Source: Halorientalis persicus (GTDB lineage: Archaea > Halobacteriota > Halobacteria > Halobacteriales > Haloarculaceae). Taken from it: a stretch of 64,000 nt of DNA. The stretch is taken from the NCBI RefSeq assembly GCF_900110215.1, contig NZ_FOCX01000004.1:186001-250000 (forward strand), written 5' to 3'. The notes under the pieces are model-generated. The model had not been told where the DNA came from and searched no databases. It was given only the letters and a program-made list of their open reading frames with translations. Shown one piece after another: positions 44,218 through 52,006 of this stretch (positions are counted from its first letter, which is position 1; the number at the start of each line of letters is the position of its first letter). The translations under genes and the position numbers were made by a program.

Positions 44218-44234
44218 TATTTAAGGGTTATAAA
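44218..44234 (-). promoter_or_regulatory. Two overlapping TATA-like boxes upstream of the TBP gene
   Basis: On the minus strand TTTATAA (complement of 44228-44234) and TTAAATA (complement of 44218-44224) lie about 32 and 22 bases upstream of the ATG. The first is the likely promoter element, because its spacing predicts a start of transcription about six bases before the ATG. The second sits where TBP or another regulator might block the promoter. That is inference. Confidence 0.45.
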
Positions 44235-44361
44235 GTTTGGTACCTGTCGATGATAGGTCGCTGTGCTTAGGGGTCCCGCCGGGGTCGTCGCTGTCGGCCG
44301 ACCGGCGGGCCCGGCACGCCCGACCGGAAGGCGTATAGGCCACAGGACGCCATCTGCGGGC

Positions 44362-45369
44362 GTGTACCTGCTGGAACTGGCCGGCGAGGACGACGCCTTC
44401 GCCGCCCGGGAGGCTGCGGCCGTCGCGACGGACGTGAGCCGGCTCGCACCGGGGCTGGCGACCGCTCGTGGCATCGATGCGCGGACACGGGGGCTCGCGT
44501 ACACCCACCGCGCCAGCGAGTACGTCGGCCGGACCGACCCGGACGTGGCGAGCGCTCGGGCGTTGCTGGAGGCCGTCGCTATCGAGCGGTCGGGGACGGT
44601 CGCGGTTCGGGCCCGGGACGTTCGGAGTCTCGCCGGTATCGACACCCAGCACGCCGAGCGGGAACTCGGCGCGGTCCTCGTGGACCGCGGATTCGCCGTC
44701 GACCTCGACGACCCGGACCACGAACTCCGCGCGGTGTTCTCGTCGGACGCCTGTGTGATCGGGTGGCTCGCCGAGGAGAGTATCCGGGACTTCGGCGACC
44801 GCCAGCCCACCGACCGCCCCTTCTTCCAGCCCGGGAGCATGGACCCGCTCCTGGCCCGTGCGCTGGCGAACATCGCGGGGGCGGGCCCCGAAGCGACAAT
44901 CCTGGACCCGATGTGTGGCACCGGCGGGGGCCTGATCGAGGCCGGGCTGGTCGGGGCCGATGTCATCGGAGTCGACGCCCAGTCGAAGATGGTCAGCGGT
45001 GCGGCCGAGAACCTCGAACACTGCCTCACGGCCGCACGGTCGCCCGCCGGTCTACCCGAGCCGGGTGCCTGGCACACGCTCCGCGGGGACGCGACCGCGC
45101 TTGCCCTCCCCGACGACGCGGTCGACGGCGTGGTCTTCGATGCGCCCTACGGCCGCCAGTCCAAGATCGCCAATCAGCCACTCGCGGACCTCGTGGCCGG
45201 CGCGCTCGCCGAGGCCCGCCGGGTCGCACCGCGGGCCGTCGTCGTCGCCGACCGGGCCTGGGACGACGCCGCCCGCGAGGCCGACTGGCGGGTGACCGAC
45301 CGGTTCGAGCGCCGCGTCCACCGGTCGCTGACCCGGCACGTCCTCGTACTGGTTCGGGCTGACAGCTGA
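44362..45369 (+). CDS. tRNA guanosine-10 N2-methyltransferase (Trm-G10)
   Basis: A 335-residue enzyme starting with GTG at the residues YLLELAGEDDAFAAREA, the conserved N-terminus of archaeal Trm-G10. Residues about 40-150 form a THUMP domain, and 170-330 a methyltransferase domain with ILDPMCGTGGG (about 181-191) and the catalytic DAPYG (about 263-267) in place of N/DPPY. It dimethylates G10 in tRNA. A longer in-frame version starting at 44263 exists but is Pro/Gly-rich and unlike the family. A GTATAGG promoter-like box sits about 30 bases upstream. Confidence 0.85.
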   Translation: MYLLELAGEDDAFAAREAAAVATDVSRLAPGLATARGIDARTRGLAYTHRASEYVGRTDPDVASARALLEAVAIERSGTVAVRARDVRSLAGIDTQHAERELGAVLVDRGFAVDLDDPDHELRAVFSSDACVIGWLAEESIRDFGDRQPTDRPFFQPGSMDPLLARALANIAGAGPEATILDPMCGTGGGLIEAGLVGADVIGVDAQSKMVSGAAENLEHCLTAARSPAGLPEPGAWHTLRGDATALALPDDAVDGVVFDAPYGRQSKIANQPLADLVAGALAEARRVAPRAVVVADRAWDDAAREADWRVTDRFERRVHRSLTRHVLVLVRADS

Positions 45370-45417
45370 ACTGTGCAAGGGATTAACAAGGGTCGGTGAC
45401 GTTGCTTGCACTGAGGA

Positions 45418-45558
45418 ATGCCACTGAGCGAACCGACGCCGGACACGGACCCCTACTACGAGTGTCTGGACTGTGATCGGCGCATCACCGAGGCGGTCGA
45501 CGACCGGCTCTGCCCCGACTGTGGTGGGTATCTGGAGGATTTGACGGTGCCGCGTTGA
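45418..45558 (+). CDS. Rubrerythrin-like zinc-ribbon protein
   Basis: A 46-residue protein with ECLDCDRRI (Cys16, Cys19) and LCPDCGGYLEDLTVPR (Cys32, Cys35). Two CxxC knuckles 13 residues apart give a rubredoxin/rubrerythrin-like zinc or iron site, common as stand-alone small proteins in haloarchaea. Function unknown; redox or metal storage is possible. Its stop lies 18 bases before the convergent RFC gene's end. Confidence 0.75.
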   Translation: MPLSEPTPDTDPYYECLDCDRRITEAVDDRLCPDCGGYLEDLTVPR

Positions 45559-45576
45559 CGAATGGCCACAGGTCGA

Positions 45577-46587
45577 TCAGGCTGTCTGGGCCAGTTTCGA
45601 GAGGAGGTGGGAGACGTGGAGGCGCTCGTTGGTCCCGTCTTTCAGGTCCACGTCGATCTCGCCGGCCAGTTGGTAGAGTCGGGCCAGCCGGTCGGCCTCG
45701 TAGCGCGAGCGAGCGACCCGTAACAGGTCTTCCATGACTTCCTCGCCGCTGTAGCCCTCGTCGACCAGCAGGTCGTCCAGCGTCTTCCGGGCATCGGTGA
45801 ATTCGCCGGCTTCGGCGTCGTCGAGCATCTCTTTGATGCGGTCGTCGGTGCCGACCTCTCCGAGCGCCGCGTAGGCGGTGTCCATCGTGATCTCGCCCTC
45901 GGTCTCGGCGGTGGTCTGGGCCGAAAGCAGGGCCTTCCGGAGGTCGCCGTCGGCGTAGCCGGCGACGTACTCCAGGCCGTCGGCGTCGTACTCGACACCC
46001 TCGTCCTCGACGACCGATTGGAGGACAGAGACGGTCTCGTCGTGGGTCGGCGCGCGCACGGGGACGGGGAAACACCGCGAGCGGATCGGCGGGATCAGCG
46101 CCGACGGCTGGCGGGTCGCGATGACGAACTGTGTGGTCTCGTAGTACTTCTCCATCACGCGGCGCAGCGCCTGCTGGAAGTCCTCGCGGATCGACTCGGC
46201 GTTGTCGAGCAGGATCGTCTTGTACTCGCCCGAGACCGGGGAGTAGCTGGCCGACTCCTTGAGCACGTGGTTGATGAGGTCGGCCTTCGAGGACTCGCGG
46301 CGACGTTTGGGTGTGATGAACGAACTGAACCGTGGGTCCTCGCTCACCTCCTTTTTGGTCATCCCGAAGAAGTCGTCGACGTTGATCTCCACGAAGTCGT
46401 TGTCGGGGTCGGCGTGGGTCTCGCGGGCCAGTGCGCGCACGGCGGCGGTCTTGCCGCTCCCGCGCGGGCCGTGGACGACGAGATTGAGGGGTTCGTCGAC
46501 CGCTCGCCACAGCGACTCGCGGACCCCGGACTGTGGGAGATCGTCGATCTCCGGCGCGTGCGCCTCGGTCCACAGTGGGGCGTCCAT
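45577..46587 (-). CDS. rfcC: RFC-like clamp-loader AAA+ subunit
   Basis: A 336-residue AAA+ protein of the replication factor C type. Walker A HGPRGSGKT (39-47), Walker B ILLDNAE (125-131) and the SRC motif RSRCF (169-173) are recognisable. The second acidic residue of Walker B is Asn instead of Glu (DNAE), which departs from the DEAD/DEAE of active RFC small subunits, so ATP hydrolysis may be weak. A third, divergent RFC subunit (RfcC) is known in haloarchaea and this is the likely identity. The usual RFC partners are not in this window. Confidence 0.78.
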   Translation of the reverse strand: MDAPLWTEAHAPEIDDLPQSGVRESLWRAVDEPLNLVVHGPRGSGKTAAVRALARETHADPDNDFVEINVDDFFGMTKKEVSEDPRFSSFITPKRRRESSKADLINHVLKESASYSPVSGEYKTILLDNAESIREDFQQALRRVMEKYYETTQFVIATRQPSALIPPIRSRCFPVPVRAPTHDETVSVLQSVVEDEGVEYDADGLEYVAGYADGDLRKALLSAQTTAETEGEITMDTAYAALGEVGTDDRIKEMLDDAEAGEFTDARKTLDDLLVDEGYSGEEVMEDLLRVARSRYEADRLARLYQLAGEIDVDLKDGTNERLHVSHLLSKLAQTA

Positions 46588-46666
46588 TGGGGTCGGCTAC
46601 GGGGACCCGCGGTAAGAATCGGTCGGTCGCGGACCGACCGCGACCGCGCTTCACCGCCCGGGCCGC

Positions 46667-47884
46667 TCAGGATTCGTCGCCGTTCTCTTCGTCGCCGTTT
46701 TCGCCGTTCTCGTCGCCTCCACCGCCGTCTTCCTCGTCACTGCCATCTTCTTCGTCGGCACCGTTCCCATCCTCTTCTCCGTCACCGCCATTTTCCTCGC
46801 CCTCACCGCCGTCTTCTTCGTCGCCGTTCTCTTCGTCGCCGTCTTCTTCGTCGGCACCGTTTTCATCGTCCTCGTCCGCGCCGGTCTCGTCGCTCTCGTC
46901 TTCGTCGACACCGTTCTCGTCACCGTTGGCTTCCCCGTCGTCCTCTTCAGCGCCCTCCTGGTCCTCACCGTCGGCGTCCTCGTCTTCGTCGGCTTCGTCG
47001 TCCGGCGTTCCGATGTCGACATCGGGCGTCTCAGTGTCGTCCTCGGGCGTGTCCGGCTCGGGGGTATCCGGTTCCGCGGGTTCGGGCGTCGTCGTCGTAT
47101 CGATGTCGTCCCCGATCGGTAGCGTCGTGGTCTCGTTGTCGTCCGTCGTGGTCTCGTTGTTGGGGGCCGTCGTCGTGTTGTCGTCCGTCGTGGTCGTGTT
47201 GTTCGGGGTCGTGGTGTTGGTCGTCGGGGTATCGTCGTCCTCGTCCTCGTCCTCGTCATCGCCGTCATCGTCGTCATCGTCGTCGGGTGGCTGGATGACG
47301 ATGTCAAGCACGTCCCTGTCGTCCCCGCCGTCCCCATCGTCGTCGGGTTCGTCGACGGAGACGAGTGCGCCGTCCATGATCGGCCATCCGGCGTCGGTGG
47401 CGTAGGGCGGGTCGACCTCGCCGTCGCTGGTCACGAAGTCGAACGTCTCGTTGCCGTTCGAGTCCTCGTGGGCCATCGCGATCAACAGTGAGTCGCTCGC
47501 CAGTTCGTCGTCGTCGAACTCCGCGCCCTCGACGTCGTACAGGTCCACCGTCACGTTCTCGTGCGTGCCGGGGTCGAGGTACTCGGAGACGCCGATAGTG
47601 CTCCCGACGGCCTCCCCGTCGAGCAGGCTCCCGTCGTGGATCACCACGTAGCCACCGTCGGGGAGGCGAACCTGATCGACCGTGACCGTGTCGCCCTCGG
47701 TCTCCTGATTCTCCACGGTGACGCCCGGATCCTCCGGGGGTGTCTGCTGTGCGACCTGCGCGTTCTGGGCCGCCGTGGGACCGCTCGTGCCGGCGTTGAC
47801 CGCCATCGCACCGGCCACGCCGAGGCCCAGCACGACGACGACCGCGACGGCTGTCGCCACTGTGCGCTCCGTTGTCTGTCTCAT
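46667..47884 (-). CDS. DUF7282 surface protein with acidic tail
   Basis: A 405-residue exported protein. A hydrophobic N-terminal segment (8-30) is a signal or anchor. Residues about 52-170 form a DUF7282 beta-domain with the signature GGYVVIHD (about 75-82), STIGVSEYLDPGTHENV and LIAMAHEDSNGNETFDF. The remaining 230 residues are a Thr-rich (NTTTPNNTTTTDDN) and then very acidic Asp/Glu/Gly run (with many EEDGGENG) and no C-terminal anchor. The Thr-rich part would be heavily glycosylated. It is paralogous to the protein at 48153, which is 268 bases upstream in the same direction. Confidence 0.8.
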   Translation of the reverse strand: MRQTTERTVATAVAVVVVLGLGVAGAMAVNAGTSGPTAAQNAQVAQQTPPEDPGVTVENQETEGDTVTVDQVRLPDGGYVVIHDGSLLDGEAVGSTIGVSEYLDPGTHENVTVDLYDVEGAEFDDDELASDSLLIAMAHEDSNGNETFDFVTSDGEVDPPYATDAGWPIMDGALVSVDEPDDDGDGGDDRDVLDIVIQPPDDDDDDDGDDEDEDEDDDTPTTNTTTPNNTTTTDDNTTTAPNNETTTDDNETTTLPIGDDIDTTTTPEPAEPDTPEPDTPEDDTETPDVDIGTPDDEADEDEDADGEDQEGAEEDDGEANGDENGVDEDESDETGADEDDENGADEEDGDEENGDEEDGGEGEENGGDGEEDGNGADEEDGSDEEDGGGGDENGENGDEENGDES

Positions 47885-48152
47885 GTCCGTCGGCAGGTCA
47901 ACGAAGGCGTGATTAAATCGGCCCAACCGTTGCACGTGAGTCTCTGCCCGTCAACAACTGGAACCCGGTCTTACCGGACGGTAAGACCGCGTTTCCCCCG
48001 AGCGTGACCCACGAAACTGCGGGGCCGACTGCTCCGCTGGCGGCACCGATCCGAGCCACAAACCGCGTTCGCGCCGACGAGTCCCGGACATCGACGGCCG
48101 CGCTGTCCGGAGTCGACGGGGCTGGTCGACGACCGAGACGGCCGCGGCGGCG

Positions 48153-50300
48153 TCACTCCTCGCTTTCGACTACGAGATTGCCGTCGTCGACGATGGCGTT
48201 ACCGTCTTCGTCGGCGTAGGGGCCGTCGGTGGATCCGTTGGTCGCGACGAAGTCGTACGCTTCGTCGTCGTCGGTGTCGCGGTGCGGCATCGCGTAGAGC
48301 GTCTGACCGACCGCCAGCCGATCCCGCTCGTACTCGACGCCAGGCACGTCGAAGAGTTCGATCTCCACGTCCTCGTACTCGCCGGGATCGAGGTATTCGG
48401 AGACGCCGATCACGCTCCCGACCGCGTCCCCGTCGAGCAGTGACACGTTGTGGACGGCCACGTAGCCGCCCTCGGAGATGTCGACGCTATCGACCGTGAC
48501 GGTCGTCCCGTTGCTCGCCTGATCTCCGAGGTCGACGGTCGCGGTCGCGTTGGACTCCTCGTCCTGTGGCGTCTCGGTCTCATCGTCCGCGGTCTCGTTC
48601 TCCTCGGTAGCCGGTTCTTCAGTCTCTTCTTCCGTTTCAGTGTCCGGCGCTACGGGTGCCGGCTCTTCAGTTTCCTCTGCGGTTGCTTCCTCGGTTTCCT
48701 CTGCGGTTGCTTCCTCGGTTGCTTCCTCGGTTTCCTCTGCGGTTGCTTCCTCGGTTGCTTCCTCGGTTTCCTCTGCGGTTGCTTCCTCGACGGTCACGGC
48801 CGCGTCGTCGAGCGTCGCGTTACCGTCTTCGTCGGTGTAGGGGCCGTCCGCCGCCCCGTCCGTGGCGACGAAGTCGTAGGTCTCGTTGTCGTTCGTGTCG
48901 AGGTGTGGCATCGCGATCAGTGTCCCGTTCCCGTCGAGCGTCTCGTTCTCGAAGTCGGCCCCTGGCACGTCGAAGAGTTCGACCTCCAGGTCCTCGTACT
49001 CGCCGGGGTCGAGGTATTCGGAGACGCCGATCACGCTTCCGACCGCGTCCCCGTCGAGCAGCGAGTCGTCGTGGATCGCGACGAACCCGCCCTCCTCGAC
49101 GGACACCGAATCGATCGTGACGGTGTCGTTGTCGACGGGCTGGTCGTCGAAGTCGATCGAGGCCTCGGGCGGTGCCGGCACGAGCTCGATGTCGGCGAAG
49201 GCACCCTCGGTCACCGTGAAGACGCCGTGGGTGTAGTTCCCGGGATCGACCCCGCTAGAGTTCACGTCCAGCGAGACGGTCTCTTCCTCGCCCCCGTCGA
49301 GATCGACGTCGGTGCTATCCGCGACCGCGCCGTCGAAGCGGAACGCGACGGTCTGGGTCGTCTCCGCCTCGTTGGGGTTCCGGACGGTCGCGTCGGCCGT
49401 CACGGTCTCACCGACGGTCGCGTTCGCGGGCGCGTCCAGGTCCACCAGCTCGAACGACTCTTCGATGTCGATCGAGGCCAGTTGCCAGTCGCTCTCGGTG
49501 AACACGCCGTGGCGGAACTCGCCCTCGCTGCGGTTCCGGAGGCCGCTGTCGACCGCGAAGCTGACGGTCGCTTCCTCGTCAGCCTCGGCGGTCACGTCCT
49601 GATTCGCGACCAGTTGCCCGTCGAGGCGGAACTCCACCCGCTCGGTCGTCTCCGAGTCGCCCTGGTTCTCGACCGTGGCGGTGACGGTCAGCGTCTCACC
49701 GACGACCGCGTCCGCGGGCGCGTCGAGTTCGGTCACTGCGAGCCCGTCGACCGCTGCCTCGTCGGTTTCATCGTCGTCCGCCTCTTCGTCAGGCGGGTCG
49801 GCGTCCTCCGCCGGTCCGGCCTCCTCGGGCGGACCGCCCTCGTCCTCTTGGTCTTCGGCGGTGACGGTCGCGCTGTCGACCACGGCCTCACCGTCGGTCG
49901 TGTACGGGCCGTCTTCCTCGCCGTCGGTCTCGACGAAGTCGAAGGCCTCGTCGCCGTCGGAGTCGAGGTGGGCCATCGCGACGAGGTCCTCCTCGTCCTC
50001 GACGTCGTCGTCGAGTTCCACCGCGATGTCCGCCGACTCGCCGGATTCGAGGTACTCGGAGACGCCGACGACGTCACCCGCATCGCCGTCGTCGGATTCG
50101 TGAATCACCACGAACCCGCCCTCGGGGAGGGTGGCCGACTCGACCGTGACGGTGTCGTCGTCGACGGTTTGATCTGTGAACGATACGCTCGCTGTCTCCT
50201 GAGCCTGACTGCCGAGTGCCCCCGCGGGGAGGATTGCCGCTGCCCCTGCCGAGAGCGCGACGAAGCCGGCGATCAAGACTGCGTACTGTCGTGTATTCAT
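48153..50300 (-). CDS. Large DUF7282/CARDB surface protein
   Basis: A 715-residue exported protein. A signal peptide (1-34) is followed by DUF7282 domain 1 (about 36-150), an acidic linker, two CARDB-like domains (about 185-295 and 300-400, with VGETLTVTATVENQG and [11 protein letters not shown]), DUF7282 domain 2 (about 405-525), a linker of EEATAEET repeats (about 525-570), an acidic link and DUF7282 domain 3 (about 605-715). All three DUF7282 domains carry IGVSEYL and DxDxDxxxDF motifs reminiscent of calcium loops. There is no C-terminal anchor, so retention at the envelope is not explained. Function unknown; adhesion is plausible. Confidence 0.82.
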   Translation of the reverse strand: MNTRQYAVLIAGFVALSAGAAAILPAGALGSQAQETASVSFTDQTVDDDTVTVESATLPEGGFVVIHESDDGDAGDVVGVSEYLESGESADIAVELDDDVEDEEDLVAMAHLDSDGDEAFDFVETDGEEDGPYTTDGEAVVDSATVTAEDQEDEGGPPEEAGPAEDADPPDEEADDDETDEAAVDGLAVTELDAPADAVVGETLTVTATVENQGDSETTERVEFRLDGQLVANQDVTAEADEEATVSFAVDSGLRNRSEGEFRHGVFTESDWQLASIDIEESFELVDLDAPANATVGETVTADATVRNPNEAETTQTVAFRFDGAVADSTDVDLDGGEEETVSLDVNSSGVDPGNYTHGVFTVTEGAFADIELVPAPPEASIDFDDQPVDNDTVTIDSVSVEEGGFVAIHDDSLLDGDAVGSVIGVSEYLDPGEYEDLEVELFDVPGADFENETLDGNGTLIAMPHLDTNDNETYDFVATDGAADGPYTDEDGNATLDDAAVTVEEATAEETEEATEEATAEETEEATEEATAEETEEATAEETEEPAPVAPDTETEEETEEPATEENETADDETETPQDEESNATATVDLGDQASNGTTVTVDSVDISEGGYVAVHNVSLLDGDAVGSVIGVSEYLDPGEYEDVEIELFDVPGVEYERDRLAVGQTLYAMPHRDTDDDEAYDFVATNGSTDGPYADEDGNAIVDDGNLVVESEE
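48671..48789. repeat. Tandem 24-base repeat inside the DUF7282/CARDB gene
   Basis: Four near-identical 24-base units (TTTCCTCTGCGGTTGCTTCCTCGG, given here in two parts as TTTCCTCTGCGG and TTGCTTCCTCGG) lie in tandem with two extra 12-base half-units. Translated from the minus strand the repeat encodes EEATAEET. The near-perfect base identity points to recent slippage or unequal recombination. Confidence 0.8.
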
Positions 50301-50566
50301 CGTCCTGCGACGGAACGAGTGGGGATTTAGGAGGATAAACTGGACAGTTACTTCAAGATATTTCACCGTAGAATTATGGACGTACGCTGACCCCAACGTG
50401 TCTAAGACGGGATTGTTCCGTCCCGTGGACCGCGAAACCGAATAGGGCTACCTTTCGAGCGAGAAATCTGGAATTTCGAGCCGCGCAACGGTCGGAAACG
50501 GCCCGCAGTCCGCCAGCATGGGGCCGTTTCGAAGCGGGTTTACCGCCGACGGACTTCCCGACGGAT

Positions 50567-51499
50567 ATGCACGTGACCTTTCTCGGGACCAGCGGGGCCG
50601 TTCCGACGACGATGCGCAACCCGAGCGCGGTGATGGTTCGACGGGAAGGGGAGCGCTTCCTCTTCGACGCCGGCGAGGGGACCCAGCGCCAGATGATGCG
50701 CTTTTCCACCGGCTTCGCCGTCTCCCACGTCTTCGTCTCCCACCTCCACGGCGACCACGTCCTCGGCCTCCCCGGCCTGATCCAGACCTGGGACTTCAAC
50801 GACCGGGAAGAGCCCGTGGCAATCCACACGCCGGCGGGCACCCGTCGCCGGATCCGGGACCTGATCACCGTGACCGGCAACGAACCGTCCTTTCCCGTCC
50901 GCGTCAACGAAGTCTCGCCCGGCGACGTGGCACTGGACGGCGGGGAGTTCGAGGTCCGGGCGTTCGAGACCGACCACCGGACCACGTCGGTCGGCTACGC
51001 CATCGTCGAGGACGACCGGAAGGGCCGGTTCGACCGCGAGAAAGCCCAGCAGGAACTCGGTATCGAACCCGGCCCGAAGTACAGCAAGCTCCACAACGGC
51101 GAGTCGGTGGAACTCGACGACGGCACCGTCGTCCAGCCCGAACAGGTCGTCGGCCCGCCACGGCCGGGCCGGCGGGTCGTCTACACCGGCGACACCTGTC
51201 CCACCGAGGGCGTCGTCGAAGCCGCCGAGGACGCGGACCTGTTGATCCACGACGCGACCTTCGCCGAGGACCGCCGGGAACGGGCGGGCCAGACCGGCCA
51301 CGCGACGGCGAAACAGGCCGCCGAGATCGCCAACCGCGCGGGAGCCAAACGGCTGGCGCTGACCCACGTCTCGACGCGCTACGCCGGCCAGTCCGGCCGA
51401 CTGGAGAAGGAGGCCTGCGAGGTGTTCGACGGCGAGGCCTTCCTCCCCGACGACGGCGACGAACTCGACGTGCCCTTCCCGGACACTGCCGGGGACTGA
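50567..51499 (+). CDS. rnz: Ribonuclease Z
   Basis: A 310-residue tRNA 3'-processing nuclease. MHVTFLGTSGAVPTTMRNPSA at the N-terminus, the zinc-binding SHLHGDHVLGLPG (58-70: His59, His61, Asp63, His64), TGDTCPTEG (about 205-213), HDATF (about 225) and LTHVSTRYAG make a full metallo-beta-lactamase active site. It cuts the 3' trailer from tRNA precursors. It is about 30 bases upstream of the HIT gene in the same direction. Confidence 0.95.
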   Translation: MHVTFLGTSGAVPTTMRNPSAVMVRREGERFLFDAGEGTQRQMMRFSTGFAVSHVFVSHLHGDHVLGLPGLIQTWDFNDREEPVAIHTPAGTRRRIRDLITVTGNEPSFPVRVNEVSPGDVALDGGEFEVRAFETDHRTTSVGYAIVEDDRKGRFDREKAQQELGIEPGPKYSKLHNGESVELDDGTVVQPEQVVGPPRPGRRVVYTGDTCPTEGVVEAAEDADLLIHDATFAEDRRERAGQTGHATAKQAAEIANRAGAKRLALTHVSTRYAGQSGRLEKEACEVFDGEAFLPDDGDELDVPFPDTAGD

Positions 51500-51529
51500 A
51501 CTTTTCACCTCGCCCGCCCCATCGCCGGT

Positions 51530-51946
51530 ATGCCCGACGACTGCCCGTTCTGTGCCATCGTCAGCGGCGACGCGCCGGCCAGCGTCGTCCACGAGACTGA
51601 CGACACGCTCGCGTTCATGGACATCGCGCCCGTCACGGTGGGGCACGCGCTGGTGATTCCGAAGATCCACTCGGCGGGGCTCGACGGACTGGACCACGAC
51701 ACCGGCGGCCGACTGTTTCGGGTGGGCCAGGAGATCGCGGCGGCGCTGCGGGCGTCGGACGTGCCGACCGAGGGGATCAACCTCTTCCTGGCGGACGGCG
51801 CAGTCGCGGGCCAGGAGGTCTTTCACGTCCACCTGCACGTCATTCCCCGGACGGCCGACGACGACGTGACGCTCGGATTCGAGCGGTCCGAGCCCGGACG
51901 CGAACGGCTGGACGCCCTCGCCGACGCTGTCGCCGCGGAACTGTAG
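51530..51946 (+). CDS. HIT family hydrolase
   Basis: A 138-residue histidine-triad protein. CPFCAIVSG (Cys5, Cys8) begins a zinc-associated N-terminus; the catalytic HVHLHV is at residues 99-104 with the nucleophile in the middle (His101). It hydrolyses AMP-linked compounds such as AMP-lysine or dinucleoside polyphosphates. GHALVIPK (38-45) is the nucleotide-binding strand. The 30-base gap after rnz suggests co-transcription. Confidence 0.93.
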   Translation: MPDDCPFCAIVSGDAPASVVHETDDTLAFMDIAPVTVGHALVIPKIHSAGLDGLDHDTGGRLFRVGQEIAAALRASDVPTEGINLFLADGAVAGQEVFHVHLHVIPRTADDDVTLGFERSEPGRERLDALADAVAAEL

Positions 51947-52006
51947 ATCGCCGGAGCGAGCGAGAGCGACCCGGCACGAAGTTTATGCCGCGCAGGTCCC
52001 TAGCCC

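Noticed and set aside
44263-44361. An N-terminal extension of Trm-G10
   Set aside because: The extra 33 residues are Gly/Pro/Arg-rich and precede the family's own start YLLELAGEDD; the GTG is the natural start.
47885-48152. A small gene between the two DUF7282 genes
   Set aside because: Only short basic frames are present; nothing like a family or a start signal.
48671-48789. Tandem repeats considered as a CRISPR array
   Set aside because: The repeats are contiguous and in frame inside a coding sequence, with no spacers and no cas genes near.
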